Positions 38,446 to 47,087 are shown, numbered from the stretch's first letter. The stretch is 64,000 nucleotides of DNA from Metallosphaera tengchongensis (GCF_013343295.1 NZ_CP049074.1:2112898-2176897); one strand, 5' to 3'. The notes: generated from the letters alone by a model not told the origin. Translations and numbers: made by a program.

Positions 38446-39503
38446 TTGTCAAGGAATCTAGACAAGTAATCCCATAACCTCCTCTTGAAAGACGAGGCTG
38501 AGAACCCCATCGCTATCTCGTGCACCCTTTCCCTCATATCCTCCCTTAACAGATCCCTCAGTTTCGATGACGCTTCCTCCAAAGTGTTATACCCCAACTC
38601 CTTAGGTACTACCTCATACGCTCCGCTCTGGACTGGTACGAGAGGTGTGAGCCCAGACGCCATAGCTTCTACCACTGGTATCCCAAAGTGTTCCCCTATC
38701 GTAGGGTGGAAGTAGACCTTTGCCCTACCCATCACCTTGATCATCTCCCCCTGGTCAACGTCATGGTAGATCTCCACGTTTGCATGGTGTTTGTCCCTGA
38801 TCCTCTTAAGCTTCTCCAGGTAATCCCTCTCCACTAGGGAACCCATGATCACGCCCTTTACCCCCGTCATAGCAGACAGGTAGATGGCGTTTTCCAACAT
38901 CTTACCCCTCTCTATTCTCCCTATAGAGATGAACATGTCTTCCCTGTCCCTGTGTTTATACACCTCGCCGAACTTCTCCACCTCCACTGGTGGGTATACC
39001 ACGTCGGGTTCACTGACGTTATAGACTTCACTTATAGCCTTAGCTGAGAGCCGGGAGTTAGCTATGAAGATGCACTGCCTAGCCTCCCTCCTCAGCGTAG
39101 GTAAATATAGACGGAAGGGGAGTAGGTAGACTCTCCATATCCCCTTATACTTGGAGGGGAGGGAGGATAGTGCCGGGGCACCAGCGTAGACCACGTGCGG
39201 AGCTATCTTGGAGAGAGGTATGGGGACTCCAGAGAGGTTGAGGAATACCTTTGGTATTACCCTAGACGCAGGGAGCTTCACGAGTATCCTCTGGTACTTG
39301 TCCAGTTTAGGTAGGGAGAAAGGGAGGAAATAAACTGCGTTAGTCCTTTTAGGTTTAGCGAAGGATATAGGGGTGAAGGAGACTCCCCTCTCCCTCAACA
39401 TCTCGAAGGATGTGAGATATACTTTCCCCTCTCCGCTTGAGACCTCCTTGACCCCTAACCCGTGAGCTATGACCCCTACATCAACGTTTTTAATTGAAGG
39501 CAC
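38442..39503 (-). CDS. GT4 family glycosyltransferase
   Basis: 353 residues from a GTG. The N-terminal half has GVIAHGLGVKEVSSGEGKVY as an atypical nucleotide-binding loop; IFIANSRLSAKAISEVYNVS and VVYPPVEVEKF mark the domain hinge; the donor domain has FISIGRIERGKMLENAIYLS and FHPTIGEHFGIPVVEAMASG (the EX7E site), a standard GT4 layout. It is divergent from the GT2 gene at 39516 with only about 12 bases between starts, so they must share a promoter region lying inside the coding ends. The gene ends in an IS605 right-end sequence. Confidence 0.8.
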   Translation of the reverse strand: MPSIKNVDVGVIAHGLGVKEVSSGEGKVYLTSFEMLRERGVSFTPISFAKPKRTNAVYFLPFSLPKLDKYQRILVKLPASRVIPKVFLNLSGVPIPLSKIAPHVVYAGAPALSSLPSKYKGIWRVYLLPFRLYLPTLRREARQCIFIANSRLSAKAISEVYNVSEPDVVYPPVEVEKFGEVYKHRDREDMFISIGRIERGKMLENAIYLSAMTGVKGVIMGSLVERDYLEKLKRIRDKHHANVEIYHDVDQGEMIKVMGRAKVYFHPTIGEHFGIPVVEAMASGLTPLVPVQSGAYEVVPKELGYNTLEEASSKLRDLLREDMRERVHEIAMGFSASSFKRRLWDYLSRFLDN

Positions 39504-39515
39504 GAGAATATCTTG

Positions 39516-40412
39516 ATGCCTGAGGTTTTAATTCCAGTGGGTCCTGGAGACAGAGCCGAGTGGGTGGAGAGGACCTTGACCTCTGCCGTCGCTATCTCTG
39601 ATAAGGTCACAGTCTATGACAACAGTGAGAGGGAGGACTTGAGGGGAATAATTGAGAAGTTCAACGTGAAGCATGTGGTTGACAGACGCATGAGGAAGGT
39701 CAACATGGCTATGCTTAGGAACAGGTTACTCTCTCTCGCAACTGAGGATTTGGTCATCATGATGGACAGTGACGTAGTCATAAAGTCAGCCAAGTCTCTC
39801 TTGAGTAGGGTAGCAGAGCAAGGCTACGCATATACGTGGATGCACTACGCCTACACTGAGGAAGAGCTCGGGAGGCCCAGATCTCCTGGGGAGGAGAACC
39901 CGAACCTGGGGTGTGCAGCAATAAACTTGAAAGATGTGAAGGAAATAGGTATGTTTGACGAGAAGTATGAGAGAGACGAGGACATCTGGCTGTACTCTAA
40001 GCTCAAACACAGCGGGAAGAGGGTCGGGCCAGTGGAGGAGAGGTGTCTCCACCTAAACACGTCGCATTTAAGGAAGGACCTCTCATCTTCCCTCAGGGAG
40101 GCAAGGAGAAACCTATGGAGGAGCAAGTATGATATGATGATGGTCTTCGACGGATTGGCCGACTTCACTTTCCTCACAGGTTACAGTTACTTCGGGTCGT
40201 ACTACGTAATAGGCCTGTTGTCAGCTCTCATCCCGCTGGCCTCGCTCCTCTACATACCTGTTATAGGGTATGGGGTAAAGTACTACGGAGGAGTGAAGGA
40301 GTGGGCCTACAATCTCATCCCTGGGCTAGCGTTGGCAATATCCCTCCCCTACGGGCTTTGCTGGAACTTACTGAAGATGAGGAGTAGGAGAAAGGGTGGA
40401 GTGACGCCTTAG
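39516..40412 (+). CDS. GT2 family glycosyltransferase with transposon-derived tail
   Basis: About 298 residues from the ATG at 39516 (a TTG one codon earlier is also in frame). GT-A features: VLIPVGPGDRAEWVERTLTS, VIMMDSDVVIKSAK (the DxD site), NLGCAAINLKDVKEIGMFDE and YERDEDIWLYSKLKHSGKRV. Two hydrophobic segments follow (LTGYSYFGSYYVIGLLSALI, LASLLYIPVIGYG), so it is membrane-bound. The last residues KGGVTP resemble the C-terminal GVTP/GITP of family A TnpB and are encoded by right-end DNA, so the gene was probably truncated and re-terminated by the element. Confidence 0.8.
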   Translation: MPEVLIPVGPGDRAEWVERTLTSAVAISDKVTVYDNSEREDLRGIIEKFNVKHVVDRRMRKVNMAMLRNRLLSLATEDLVIMMDSDVVIKSAKSLLSRVAEQGYAYTWMHYAYTEEELGRPRSPGEENPNLGCAAINLKDVKEIGMFDEKYERDEDIWLYSKLKHSGKRVGPVEERCLHLNTSHLRKDLSSSLREARRNLWRSKYDMMMVFDGLADFTFLTGYSYFGSYYVIGLLSALIPLASLLYIPVIGYGVKYYGGVKEWAYNLIPGLALAISLPYGLCWNLLKMRSRRKGGVTP

Positions 40413-40428
40413 ACCTCGGTCGAACCCT

Positions 40429-40453
40429 CGCCGTGACTGAGAGGAGGTCAGAA
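40429..40453 (+). repeat. Solo IS605-type right end, right boundary of a GT pair
   Basis: ctcgccgtgactgagagg then aggtcag, preceded by gacctcggtcgaaccc, part of the family A right end. It matches 38421-38445 with one mismatch in the same orientation. Confidence 0.6.
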
Positions 40454-40485
40454 AAGCTTAATACACTAATGCTCTCGGGTTCCCT

Positions 40486-41673
40486 ATGAAGCTCGGCGTC
40501 GTCAACAGCGGCATCCTGTCGCCCTCCTTTGGCGGTGGAGGGGCCGTTCACACCCTCGAAGTTCTTACTAGGCTGAAGGACAGGTTCCAGATAGTCCTGT
40601 TCCCTTCGTCCCCTTCACTGAAGTGGGACAAGGAGAAACTGATGGAGAGGGCCAAGTGGATAGAGTCAAAGGGTATCCGGGTGGACGATGCCTTCTACTC
40701 CCTGATAGAGGAGAAGGAGGTAAAGAAGGCTAGTCCAGAGGAACTCGCCAACCACTACGACGTGGACGGCGTGGACTTCGTATATGAGCCCGATCACACC
40801 TCCACGGATATCTATTACATAGGAGGAAAGAGGGGGAAGTATGGGATGACTATCCATGAGCCGATGTATTACGCGGACTCCTTGCAGTACCTCAAGAGAC
40901 TGATCAAGTTCTATGGGATAAACCCTAAGACAGGGAAGGGTTTTCACACCCGCTTCCTTTACAACGAACTCGTGGCTAAGAGGGTAAACAGGAAGCTCAT
41001 GAAGAGGTTCCCTCCATCGTTTATAGCCTCCGTGAGCAAGGGTAGCCTCGAATGGAGCGGACTGTCGGGAGAAGTGCTGTACCCTGGGAACGCCTTTGAC
41101 CCGTCCCTCCTCGATTACAGGGGTAAAGGGAAGGAGGACTACGTTGTATTTTGGAGCAGACTGAACCAGGACAAGGGGATCAAGGAGATACCCGCAGTGA
41201 TGAGGATCATAAATTCCATGAGGAGGACGAGACTAGTCCTCATGGGGAAGTTCTTCGACAAGTACAACGAATCGCTGTTCTGGAGGAAAGTTAGGGCCTA
41301 CGGCCTAGACGTAGAGTACCTAGGTTTCGTGGAGAGGAAAAAGCTAAACGAAGTTGTGAGCAGGGCGAAGTGCCTCATCTACCCAAGTCACGTCGACGGC
41401 TTTTCCCTTGTCGTACTGGAGTCCCTAGCCTTAGGGACTCCTGTGGTGGCCTATGACATACCCACGATTAGGAGCGTTTACTCCGGCCTATCAGCAGTAA
41501 AGTTAGTGCCAGAGTTCGACGTCAGAGCTATGGGTGAGGAGGCTGCACGACTCATAGAAAGGGACCCCCAGGAGCTCATGGAGGATCAGGGCTTATTGGA
41601 GTTCTTGAGGGTACACTCATCTTGGGATAACGTTGCTAACTCAATTGAGGCCCTGATCAGGAAATACGTGTAA
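40486..41673 (+). CDS. GT4 family glycosyltransferase
   Basis: 395 residues. The N-terminus VVNSGILSPSFGGGGAVHTL has the glycine-rich loop of GT-B enzymes; the donor domain holds VVFWSRLNQDKGIKEIPAVM, LVLMGKFFDKYNESLFWRKV and CLIYPSHVDGFSLVVLESLA (EX7E-type). It is a close relative of the truncated copy at 50058-50264. It begins about 30 bases after an IS605-type right end, which may supply part of its promoter. Likely cytoplasmic, in surface glycan or lipid glycosylation. Confidence 0.85.
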   Translation: MKLGVVNSGILSPSFGGGGAVHTLEVLTRLKDRFQIVLFPSSPSLKWDKEKLMERAKWIESKGIRVDDAFYSLIEEKEVKKASPEELANHYDVDGVDFVYEPDHTSTDIYYIGGKRGKYGMTIHEPMYYADSLQYLKRLIKFYGINPKTGKGFHTRFLYNELVAKRVNRKLMKRFPPSFIASVSKGSLEWSGLSGEVLYPGNAFDPSLLDYRGKGKEDYVVFWSRLNQDKGIKEIPAVMRIINSMRRTRLVLMGKFFDKYNESLFWRKVRAYGLDVEYLGFVERKKLNEVVSRAKCLIYPSHVDGFSLVVLESLALGTPVVAYDIPTIRSVYSGLSAVKLVPEFDVRAMGEEAARLIERDPQELMEDQGLLEFLRVHSSWDNVANSIEALIRKYV

Positions 41674-41904
41674 CTGGTAGGCATGGTGAGCGACAAGGGT
41701 ACCATAATAAACATAGGTACACGCATGTTTATACTAACTTCCAACCTCATATTTCCATTACTTACTTTTTTCCTCTCTCCTCGTTCTTTAAAAGTGGTCA
41801 GTCTGCTCAATCTCTTTAACTGTTCAGAAGGTTGAGGGGGGCCTCGCCCTTTTGGGGGAGGAAAGGTATTCAAACACTTTTTCCCAAGACCTTTTCCCTT
41901 AATA

Positions 41905-42690
41905 CTTTCCATTTGCCTTACACTTCCTCCCTAGCTTCAGTCTCGACTTTTTCCCGCTTCAGCCTCTAGTCTGTCTAGCTCTACTATCTTCTTCTGAAAA
42001 TAGAAGTGACCGTTTTTATGGTAGAACCACGGTAGAACATCCGGTACTGAAGTCTATGGTAAATGTTGTTACATGTTAACGCCCAAATCCATAGACCCTG
42101 CATTATCCCCTATAGGCGAGACTATTTGTATTTTATCCCTCCCACCGTGGACAATAAGGGAGTCCTTCATGGGTTACCGGACTTATTTGCGGTAGTTCTA
42201 CCTACGTCAACTAGGATGTAAGAGTAGGACTTATCACCAACTATGTGTACCTCTAGCCTACCTTGTGTACTGGACCACCTCAGCCTCTCCCCAAACGATA
42301 TTTCCATCTTCTAGTCCTTGAGGATAAGCACGCGTTTCTCCTCGTCAACTTCGTAGCGGTCTTGTCTAACTACGAGATTAACTTTCTCTTCCCCCTCTTA
42401 TCTTTCCAATATCCCGGTGGTGCGACGTGCTTGACGAATTGCCGTAGACGGTCTTTATTCTTCAGAGACGAGAAAAGGGATGACCACGCTTCATTATTCT
42501 TCTGTAAAACGGCCTGAGCATTAACTCCAAGTACCTCCTTGTACTTCTCGCAGTACTTGTCCCAAGTGCACTTGAGGTCCTCTCTCCTCTGTTGGAAGAA
42601 CTGTTGCCTCCTCTCGTAGTTTACCTCGTTGTACAGCTTCGCTGAAGCGTCTGCTAACTTCCTTATTTCCTTTGTTGTGCTCAATTAGAG
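41905..42690 (-). pseudogene. IS605-type TnpB (family A), 5' part
   Basis: The N-terminal 104 codons (42684-42370) are open: STTKEIRKLADASAKLYNEV, YERRQQFFQQRREDLKC, TWDKYCEKYKEVLGVNAQAV. Further parts down to 41905 match the middle of the copy at 17806-19165 but are broken. The C-terminal third and right end are missing; a G+C hairpin near 41835-41862 (ggcctcgcccttttggggg) may be a worn right end. Confidence 0.65.
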
Positions 42691-42845
42691 AAAAGTCTTA
42701 CGACGACTGTGCGGACGCTCCGGTATTACGGGAGAGATCGGCTTCCGCTCCTCATGTTCTTTGAGGTGACCAGAAGGGAGCGTCACAGGAAGGGGTTGGG
42801 AAAAGAGTTTAAAACCTACCCCCTTGAAAGGCGAGGTTTGCCGTT
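42690..42845 (+). repeat. Conserved left-end block, copy 2
   Basis: Contains gcggacgct, gagatcggct, gaccagaagggagcgtcaca, gagtttaaaa and the terminal hairpin cccccttgaaaggcgaggtt. It is adjacent to the N-terminus of the TnpB relic, proving that these blocks are the left ends of family A elements. Confidence 0.65.
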
Positions 42846-43212
42846 CTTTTATCAAACTGCGAGGTTAATCTCTCTACTAAGGCCTTAAACATTATAGAGA
42901 ACTTGACGAATGTCTCGTTCCTCGAGAGAGCCAATTACATGTTTACCTACTGGTCCTCTGATCGCCCAAGCATTTCAAGAGTATACGTAGAGGTACTTAG
43001 GCTAGATCCAAAACCAGCTAGATGGAAGTCTCGAGTCTCGAAAGTACAAGCCAGTCTTCCTCCCTTCTAACTAAAGCTCCACATCTGACCGTTTCATCTA
43101 GATCCAGGGGTGAGGTCTTGGGAGAGGGAAGAGTGATCCATTCACTGTTTCAAGTCGCTAAAATACCAGTTTTTACAACAATACCGATCGCACGGTTCTT
43201 CTTAATGTCTAT
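42846..43212 (+). other. Unassigned gene fragment
   Basis: A plus-strand frame at about 42846-43070 reads VNLSTKALNIIENLTNVSFL and ERANYMFTYWSSDRPSISRV without a start codon, then stops. It is protein-like but unknown, perhaps truncated by the element on its left. The remainder up to 43212 has only a composition-poor frame. Confidence 0.35.
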
Positions 43213-44547
43213 TTAAGACATCAGCTCTTTCAATATCCTCCTCAATTCCTGGAGTAGTAGTTCATTGTCAGTCCCTTTAAGGATCTTGTTCATTTTCTCG
43301 TTGTCTATTTTAAAGACCTTCACGCCAGAGACGTTAATGTTATCGACATTAGAAATTATGAACTTTACCACTCCCATACCACTCTCGTCTCTCTCAATCA
43401 TCGAGAACTTCCTAACGTTCTCAATATTATTCACATTGTCCTTGTTAGTGATCTTTACGTCCCCTATGAACACCCTATCCTTAGTAACGAAATAGATGTC
43501 TGGAATCACCGTCTGGTTGTCCGGTGTCCTCATCCTTTTACCCTTGCCGTGAACGTACTTTATACCGAAGTCGTTCATTAAGCGATTTAACCCCTCCCTA
43601 ATCCTTTTCTCCAGCTCCTTGGAGGCCTGCATGGGTTCGTCTATTCCTAAACTAGAGCTCAACTGATCCTCTATGCACTTGGAGGACGAACCTACACATT
43701 CTTTTGCTGCCTCGTTGTAGAGCTCTCTAGCTTTGATTAAGACCTCATTTGCAGTTTTCACGTCCTTAATAGCCCGGGCCAATGGGTCTGCGTACTCTTC
43801 ACAATAGGCACTTATGATCCCCCTTATTTCCTCCTCCGATAGTGGCGGTGAGAGGTCAACTCTCAGGGCGTCCTCTTCCAATCTCCTCTTTAAGGCGCCG
43901 TCAGTTATTGTTGAGAGGACCTCAGGTATTAAGGTTAAAACCAGCTTGAATTTCAGGTTAGAGTTCAGAAGCCTATGCAAAGGGTTCATAATCCCTCCCA
44001 CATTTCTCGTCTCGTCGACGAGCAATACGACTCTCTTTCCAATTTTACTTACATCATCAATTAAATTTATTATATCATCAATGGTATTGGAGTAAGAGGA
44101 ATAAATGCAGTAAACTCTGAAGAGATGGGCGTATTGAGGGTTGTGTTTACCTTTCTTACACTCCATGTCTAACCAGGCATGGAACTCCTTGGCTATCCTA
44201 GCAAGCCTCGAATAGCCTATCTCTTTTTTATGTTTAGCTAGATAGGTGTAGGCCTCAGCCTTCAACTTCTCCTTATCTAGGTTCCTCCAGAACTCCTCGA
44301 CCAGGTCTTCTTTTCCAGCTAGGTCAATGAACACTGTAAAGAAATTGCTGTCGGCTAACCTATTCTTTAAAGCTAGTAATACCGCTGTCTTCCCCATGCC
44401 TGGGCTACCCAGGACAACAGCTACCCCAAACCCTTCACTTTTAGCAAGTTTCTCTAGTTCACTTACCCCTTCATTCCATCTCCTACCACCTAACCTAGGT
44501 TTCGAGTTCCACTGCGTTACAGTGTATTCTGGAAACTCACAGACCAA
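43213..44547 (-). CDS. P-loop ATPase fused to a PD-(D/E)xK-like nuclease domain
   Basis: 444 residues. Walker A VVLGSPGMGKTAVL (44-57) and Walker B VVLLVDETRNVGG (173-185) belong to an AAA/STAND-like NTPase; a helical region follows. The C-terminal 110 residues look like a restriction-type nuclease: IPD at 348-350, then VFIGDVKI (Asp363, Lys365), then KFIISN. It is 4 bases downstream of the winged-helix gene at 44552-45112, so they form an operon. ATPase plus nuclease plus DNA-binding membrane-tailed partner suggests a defence or plasmid-type system; I know no named system with this pair. Confidence 0.65.
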   Translation of the reverse strand: MVCEFPEYTVTQWNSKPRLGGRRWNEGVSELEKLAKSEGFGVAVVLGSPGMGKTAVLLALKNRLADSNFFTVFIDLAGKEDLVEEFWRNLDKEKLKAEAYTYLAKHKKEIGYSRLARIAKEFHAWLDMECKKGKHNPQYAHLFRVYCIYSSYSNTIDDIINLIDDVSKIGKRVVLLVDETRNVGGIMNPLHRLLNSNLKFKLVLTLIPEVLSTITDGALKRRLEEDALRVDLSPPLSEEEIRGIISAYCEEYADPLARAIKDVKTANEVLIKARELYNEAAKECVGSSSKCIEDQLSSSLGIDEPMQASKELEKRIREGLNRLMNDFGIKYVHGKGKRMRTPDNQTVIPDIYFVTKDRVFIGDVKITNKDNVNNIENVRKFSMIERDESGMGVVKFIISNVDNINVSGVKVFKIDNEKMNKILKGTDNELLLQELRRILKELMS

Positions 44548-44551
44548 CTTT

Positions 44552-45112
44552 TCACCTTTTCTTCTTTATTATCCCATACAGTATTCCACTCAAGATGAGT
44601 CCTTCCGCACCCCCGCTTAACAGCTGGTAGTCCTTCAGGATGTGCTCTCTGAACCTACCGTAGAACTGTTCCTCAGTCATGCCCAACTGCTTCCTAATAG
44701 CGTCTAGCCTAGCTAAGCCGAAGGAGTCCTTTACTTCGTCGTAAATTTTATCGAAGTCATTCTCAGTTTTGTCTTTGTTGTTTCTACTAAAGAAAATATC
44801 TAGGGCCTCAAGCACAGCTCTTTTAACAATGTCCTCTAAGTCCTTTGTCGGTTCAACTACCTTATCACGTGAATCCCCTTCAGCTGGTCCTCCAAGATAA
44901 ACATATCGCTTAGTTTTTCCAGACTTTTTTTCCCTCACTCTTCCACTCCTGACCAAGTCATCCAGCACCTTTAGTACTCGTTCTCTCTCCTCTTGGTCTC
45001 GACGGGCTTTAGGTCTAATTCCCAGTTTTTCGTATATTGTAGAAATCGTTACTCCGTCCTTACTTGATTCCCTCAAGATCTCTAGGATTTTATCTTGATT
45101 GATATTGACCAT
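44552..45112 (-). CDS. Winged-helix protein with hydrophobic C-terminal tail
   Basis: 186 residues from the ATG at 45112 (open for nine more codons, but a TATA-like tttttatata near 45146 fits the inner start). The N-terminal winged helix reads DKILEILRESSKDGVTISTI, YEKLGIRPKARRDQEERERV, LKVLDDLVRSGRVREKKSGK, then a charged linker and helices. The last residues GGAEGLILSGILYGIIKKKR are a short hydrophobic segment with a basic end, like a tail anchor. It is the first gene of a two-gene operon with the ATPase-nuclease. Confidence 0.6.
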   Translation of the reverse strand: MVNINQDKILEILRESSKDGVTISTIYEKLGIRPKARRDQEERERVLKVLDDLVRSGRVREKKSGKTKRYVYLGGPAEGDSRDKVVEPTKDLEDIVKRAVLEALDIFFSRNNKDKTENDFDKIYDEVKDSFGLARLDAIRKQLGMTEEQFYGRFREHILKDYQLLSGGAEGLILSGILYGIIKKKR

Positions 45113-45139
45113 TTTACTATTATAAATAAGATTCGTCAT

Positions 45140-45668
45140 ATATAAAAATTATAGCGGTACAATAACTAAAGGCCCATCTATACTGAAACCTCTTTAACAT
45201 TTTGCTACTGGTTCGTAGGGTACCCATGATAGTGGGCACACTAAGGGACAGGGTGCTGGACGATGTGCCCGAGGAAGGAGTTTGGTTGCGACCCAGTCCT
45301 TGAATCAAGGTCACCGCCGACCCCATTTCCAAGAGTATTCCGACTTTGACTAGGGGAATTTAACTTTACGCGGTTAATAATGGGGATCAAGGTTTAAAAG
45401 CTAGTAAAGGAGGCTCTGGTTTACGCCCATTTAGCCTCATCCCCTGAAAGGTCAGTACATAGCCGTCTCGAACGTTCCTAGCTACACAGTCGACACTGTT
45501 CTGGTCTCATGACAAGTCGTAAAGGTATCTCTAGGACTGAGAGGTAGCCAGCACTTCTCTTTTACACCTGCTCAGTCCATGTAATGAGATTGACCTAGTC
45601 CTCTCTTTCTCACATATACATGCATATACATGAAGGTATTAACTCGTTTAAGCTTGCCCTCATTGCTA
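45140..45668. other. Gap without an assignable gene
   Basis: A short plus-strand frame near 45225-45300 (IVGTLRDRVLDDVPEEGVWL) looks like a broken gene, unknown. Near 45613-45631 there is a small direct repeat (catatacatg twice). No transposon end was recognised. Confidence 0.3.
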
Positions 45669-46019
45669 TTAAATGATCTCGACATCTATGTAACTCCCTA
45701 CTTTAAGAAAATCCTTATCTTTCGTGACCAACTTTTGATCATAAGCCTTAACGGTAGAAGCTATGATTAGGTCTAAGTCTGACATCAGCTGACCCTTCTT
45801 CTTTAACTCATAATAAAGCCAGCAGTATTCTAGCGCAACGTTTTCGTCAATTGGGTATACTGTGTACATTTCCTTCAACTTCTCGAAGGTCTTCATTCTC
45901 TTCTCGTCATCTAACGCCCTGCCAATTTCTATCATGGAAATGACAGAAAGCGAATCACCTGTAATTTCCAGGTTATTCCTTAATATCCCAATGATAACTG
46001 AAGTGTCTATAAGTATCGT
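45669..46019 (-). CDS. vapC: VapC toxin (PIN-domain ribonuclease) with ACG at the start position
   Basis: The natural N-terminus reads ILIDTSVIIGILRNNLEITG, but the codon in the start position is ACG (46017-46019) and a TAG lies two codons before it; the first ATG is 28 codons in, after the first catalytic aspartate. All four acidic PIN residues are there: Asp in LIDTS, Glu in ISMIEIGR, Asp in LMSDLDLIIAST and Asp in VTKDKDFL. Length 116 residues if ACG is used. VapC cleaves tRNA or rRNA and is held by VapB, whose gene overlaps by 13 bases. Either the toxin is silenced by an ATG-to-ACG change or a rare start codon is used. Confidence 0.7.
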   Translation of the reverse strand, partial: TILIDTSVIIGILRNNLEITGDSLSVISMIEIGRALDDEKRMKTFEKLKEMYTVYPIDENVALEYCWLYYELKKKGQLMSDLDLIIASTVKAYDQKLVTKDKDFLKVGSYIDVEII

Positions 46020-46240
46020 AGTCTAAATTCCTCATGCACCTCTTTATGGCTCTTCTCTATCTCTCTAACATCTTCCTCGGTTAGGATCTTCCTTAGGTCC
46101 TTTATCTCCTCTTCCCTTTTCTTCCTCTTGTACTCGTTTACTAGCATCAATAGGAACTCGTCCCAGCTCATATTCCCTTTCTCCCTTTCTAAGATCTGTT
46201 TTACAGCGTTGGAAATTGACACTGTAGTTGTCCTTACCAT
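46007..46240 (-). CDS. vapB: VapB-type antitoxin
   Basis: 77 residues from the ATG at 46240 (a TTG three codons earlier is in frame). RTTTVSISNAVKQILEREKG is a ribbon-helix-helix-like DNA-binding part; the charged helix KKREEEIKDLRKILTEEDVR would wrap the toxin. It overlaps the VapC gene by 13 bases. A perfect palindrome (46245-46261) immediately upstream is a likely autoregulatory operator. Confidence 0.75.
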   Translation of the reverse strand: MVRTTTVSISNAVKQILEREKGNMSWDEFLLMLVNEYKRKKREEEIKDLRKILTEEDVREIEKSHKEVHEEFRLRYL

Positions 46241-46244
46241 AATT

Positions 46245-46261
46245 AACAATTAATAATTGTT
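46245..46261. promoter_or_regulatory. Palindrome at the vapB start and divergent promoter
   Basis: aacaattaataattgtt is a perfect 8+1+8 inverted repeat directly before vapB and within the promoter region of the divergent small ORF at 46301 (TATA-like catataaag at 46262-46270). It fits VapB binding as a dimer. Confidence 0.5.
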
Positions 46262-46300
46262 CATATAAAGTTTCCCGTTAGTCCTAATTCCCTCCTCTCG

Positions 46301-46447
46301 ATGGAATCGATGAAACTTAAGGGACGTATCCGGGTTCAAGGGAACATCTTATCAAGTACAGTAATAGACATCGATGGCGTAGAGGTCTACCTGGGGTGGG
46401 GTATCTCGTTGAGGAGCGGGTATAGGCACCATCTCCTAGCACCTTGA
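46301..46447 (+). CDS. Small ORF, unknown
   Basis: A 48-residue frame MESMKLKGRIRVQGNILSST with IDIDGVEVYLGWGISLRSGY, strand-rich and basic. A TATA-like catataaag lies about 35 bases upstream, shared with the vapB operator. It is convergent with the next VapC gene. It could be a real small protein or a fragment. Confidence 0.35.
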   Translation: MESMKLKGRIRVQGNILSSTVIDIDGVEVYLGWGISLRSGYRHHLLAP

Positions 46448-46468
46448 GCTAGTTTTACACTTCCATGG

Positions 46469-46876
46469 TTACCCGAGGAGGATGACCCCACTTACGTCAA
46501 ACCCTCCCCTATTAAGGAAGTCGTAAAACGCCTTGTCCAACGTTATCAACGGCGTCCCCGTAAAGACGTGCGAGGAGTACAGGATAGCGTCAAATATATC
46601 GTTCCACCCTTTCCTCACGATTTGGTATACCGTGTTAAGGTCATCTAGCTCGAGGAAGTTGACTGTGCTCTTTATGTAGGACAACCCCACAACCACCTCC
46701 TCAGGTATTTTCTCCAGCTTGAGCTTCCTAGCCTCCTTTATAACCACTGCCATTAGTTCACTCGTCATAAGGGAGGGGTAATATAGCCTCTTCCCTTCCA
46801 GAAGCGTCTGGTCTATTCCCTTTACCTTTATCCCCAAAAAGGGGAGTAAGAACGACGTGTCAACTATCAACTCCAA
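46469..46876 (-). CDS. vapC: VapC toxin (PIN-domain ribonuclease)
   Basis: About 135 residues from a TTG at 46876 placed just before LELIVDTSFLLPFLGI; the frame is open eight codons further upstream. Acidic PIN residues: Asp in VDTS, Glu in LMTSELMAVVI, Asp in GWNDIFDAILYSS and Asp in LITLDKAFYDFL. It overlaps its antitoxin gene by 17 bases. Intact by inspection; probably an active toxin-antitoxin locus. Confidence 0.8.
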   Translation of the reverse strand: MELIVDTSFLLPFLGIKVKGIDQTLLEGKRLYYPSLMTSELMAVVIKEARKLKLEKIPEEVVVGLSYIKSTVNFLELDDLNTVYQIVRKGWNDIFDAILYSSHVFTGTPLITLDKAFYDFLNRGGFDVSGVILLG

Positions 46877-47087
46877 GCGACCGAGTAATCTCCTCTCCAA
46901 CCTCTTCTACCTCTTCTGGGGTGACCTCTGTCCAGTACTTTTCGGGTCTCCTCAGGGGCATAAGTGAGACCTTGTCTCCCTCCTTGACGACCATCAGTAG
47001 ATCCCCCTCCTTTATGTTCATGTCCTCCACGATCTCTTTGGGCAGGTATATAGCGTATTTTCTACCTACCCTTATGACCTTTACCAT
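46860..47087 (-). CDS. vapB: VapB antitoxin (AbrB-type)
   Basis: 75 residues. VIRVGRKYAIYLPKEIVEDM and NIKEGDLLMVVKEGDKVSLM form the swapped-hairpin AbrB DNA-binding fold, followed by an acidic tail TEVTPEEVEEVGEEI that should occupy the toxin's active site. It leads the toxin gene with a 17-base overlap. Of a different fold from the VapB at 46007, so the two vapBC loci 600 bases apart are not a duplication. Confidence 0.8.
   Translation of the reverse strand: MVKVIRVGRKYAIYLPKEIVEDMNIKEGDLLMVVKEGDKVSLMPLRRPEKYWTEVTPEEVEEVGEEITRSLGVDS

Noticed and set aside
45605..45640. Tandem catatacatg units resembling the start of a CRISPR or operator array
   Set aside because: Only two short units, no spacers and no cas genes; no CRISPR array is visible anywhere in the window.
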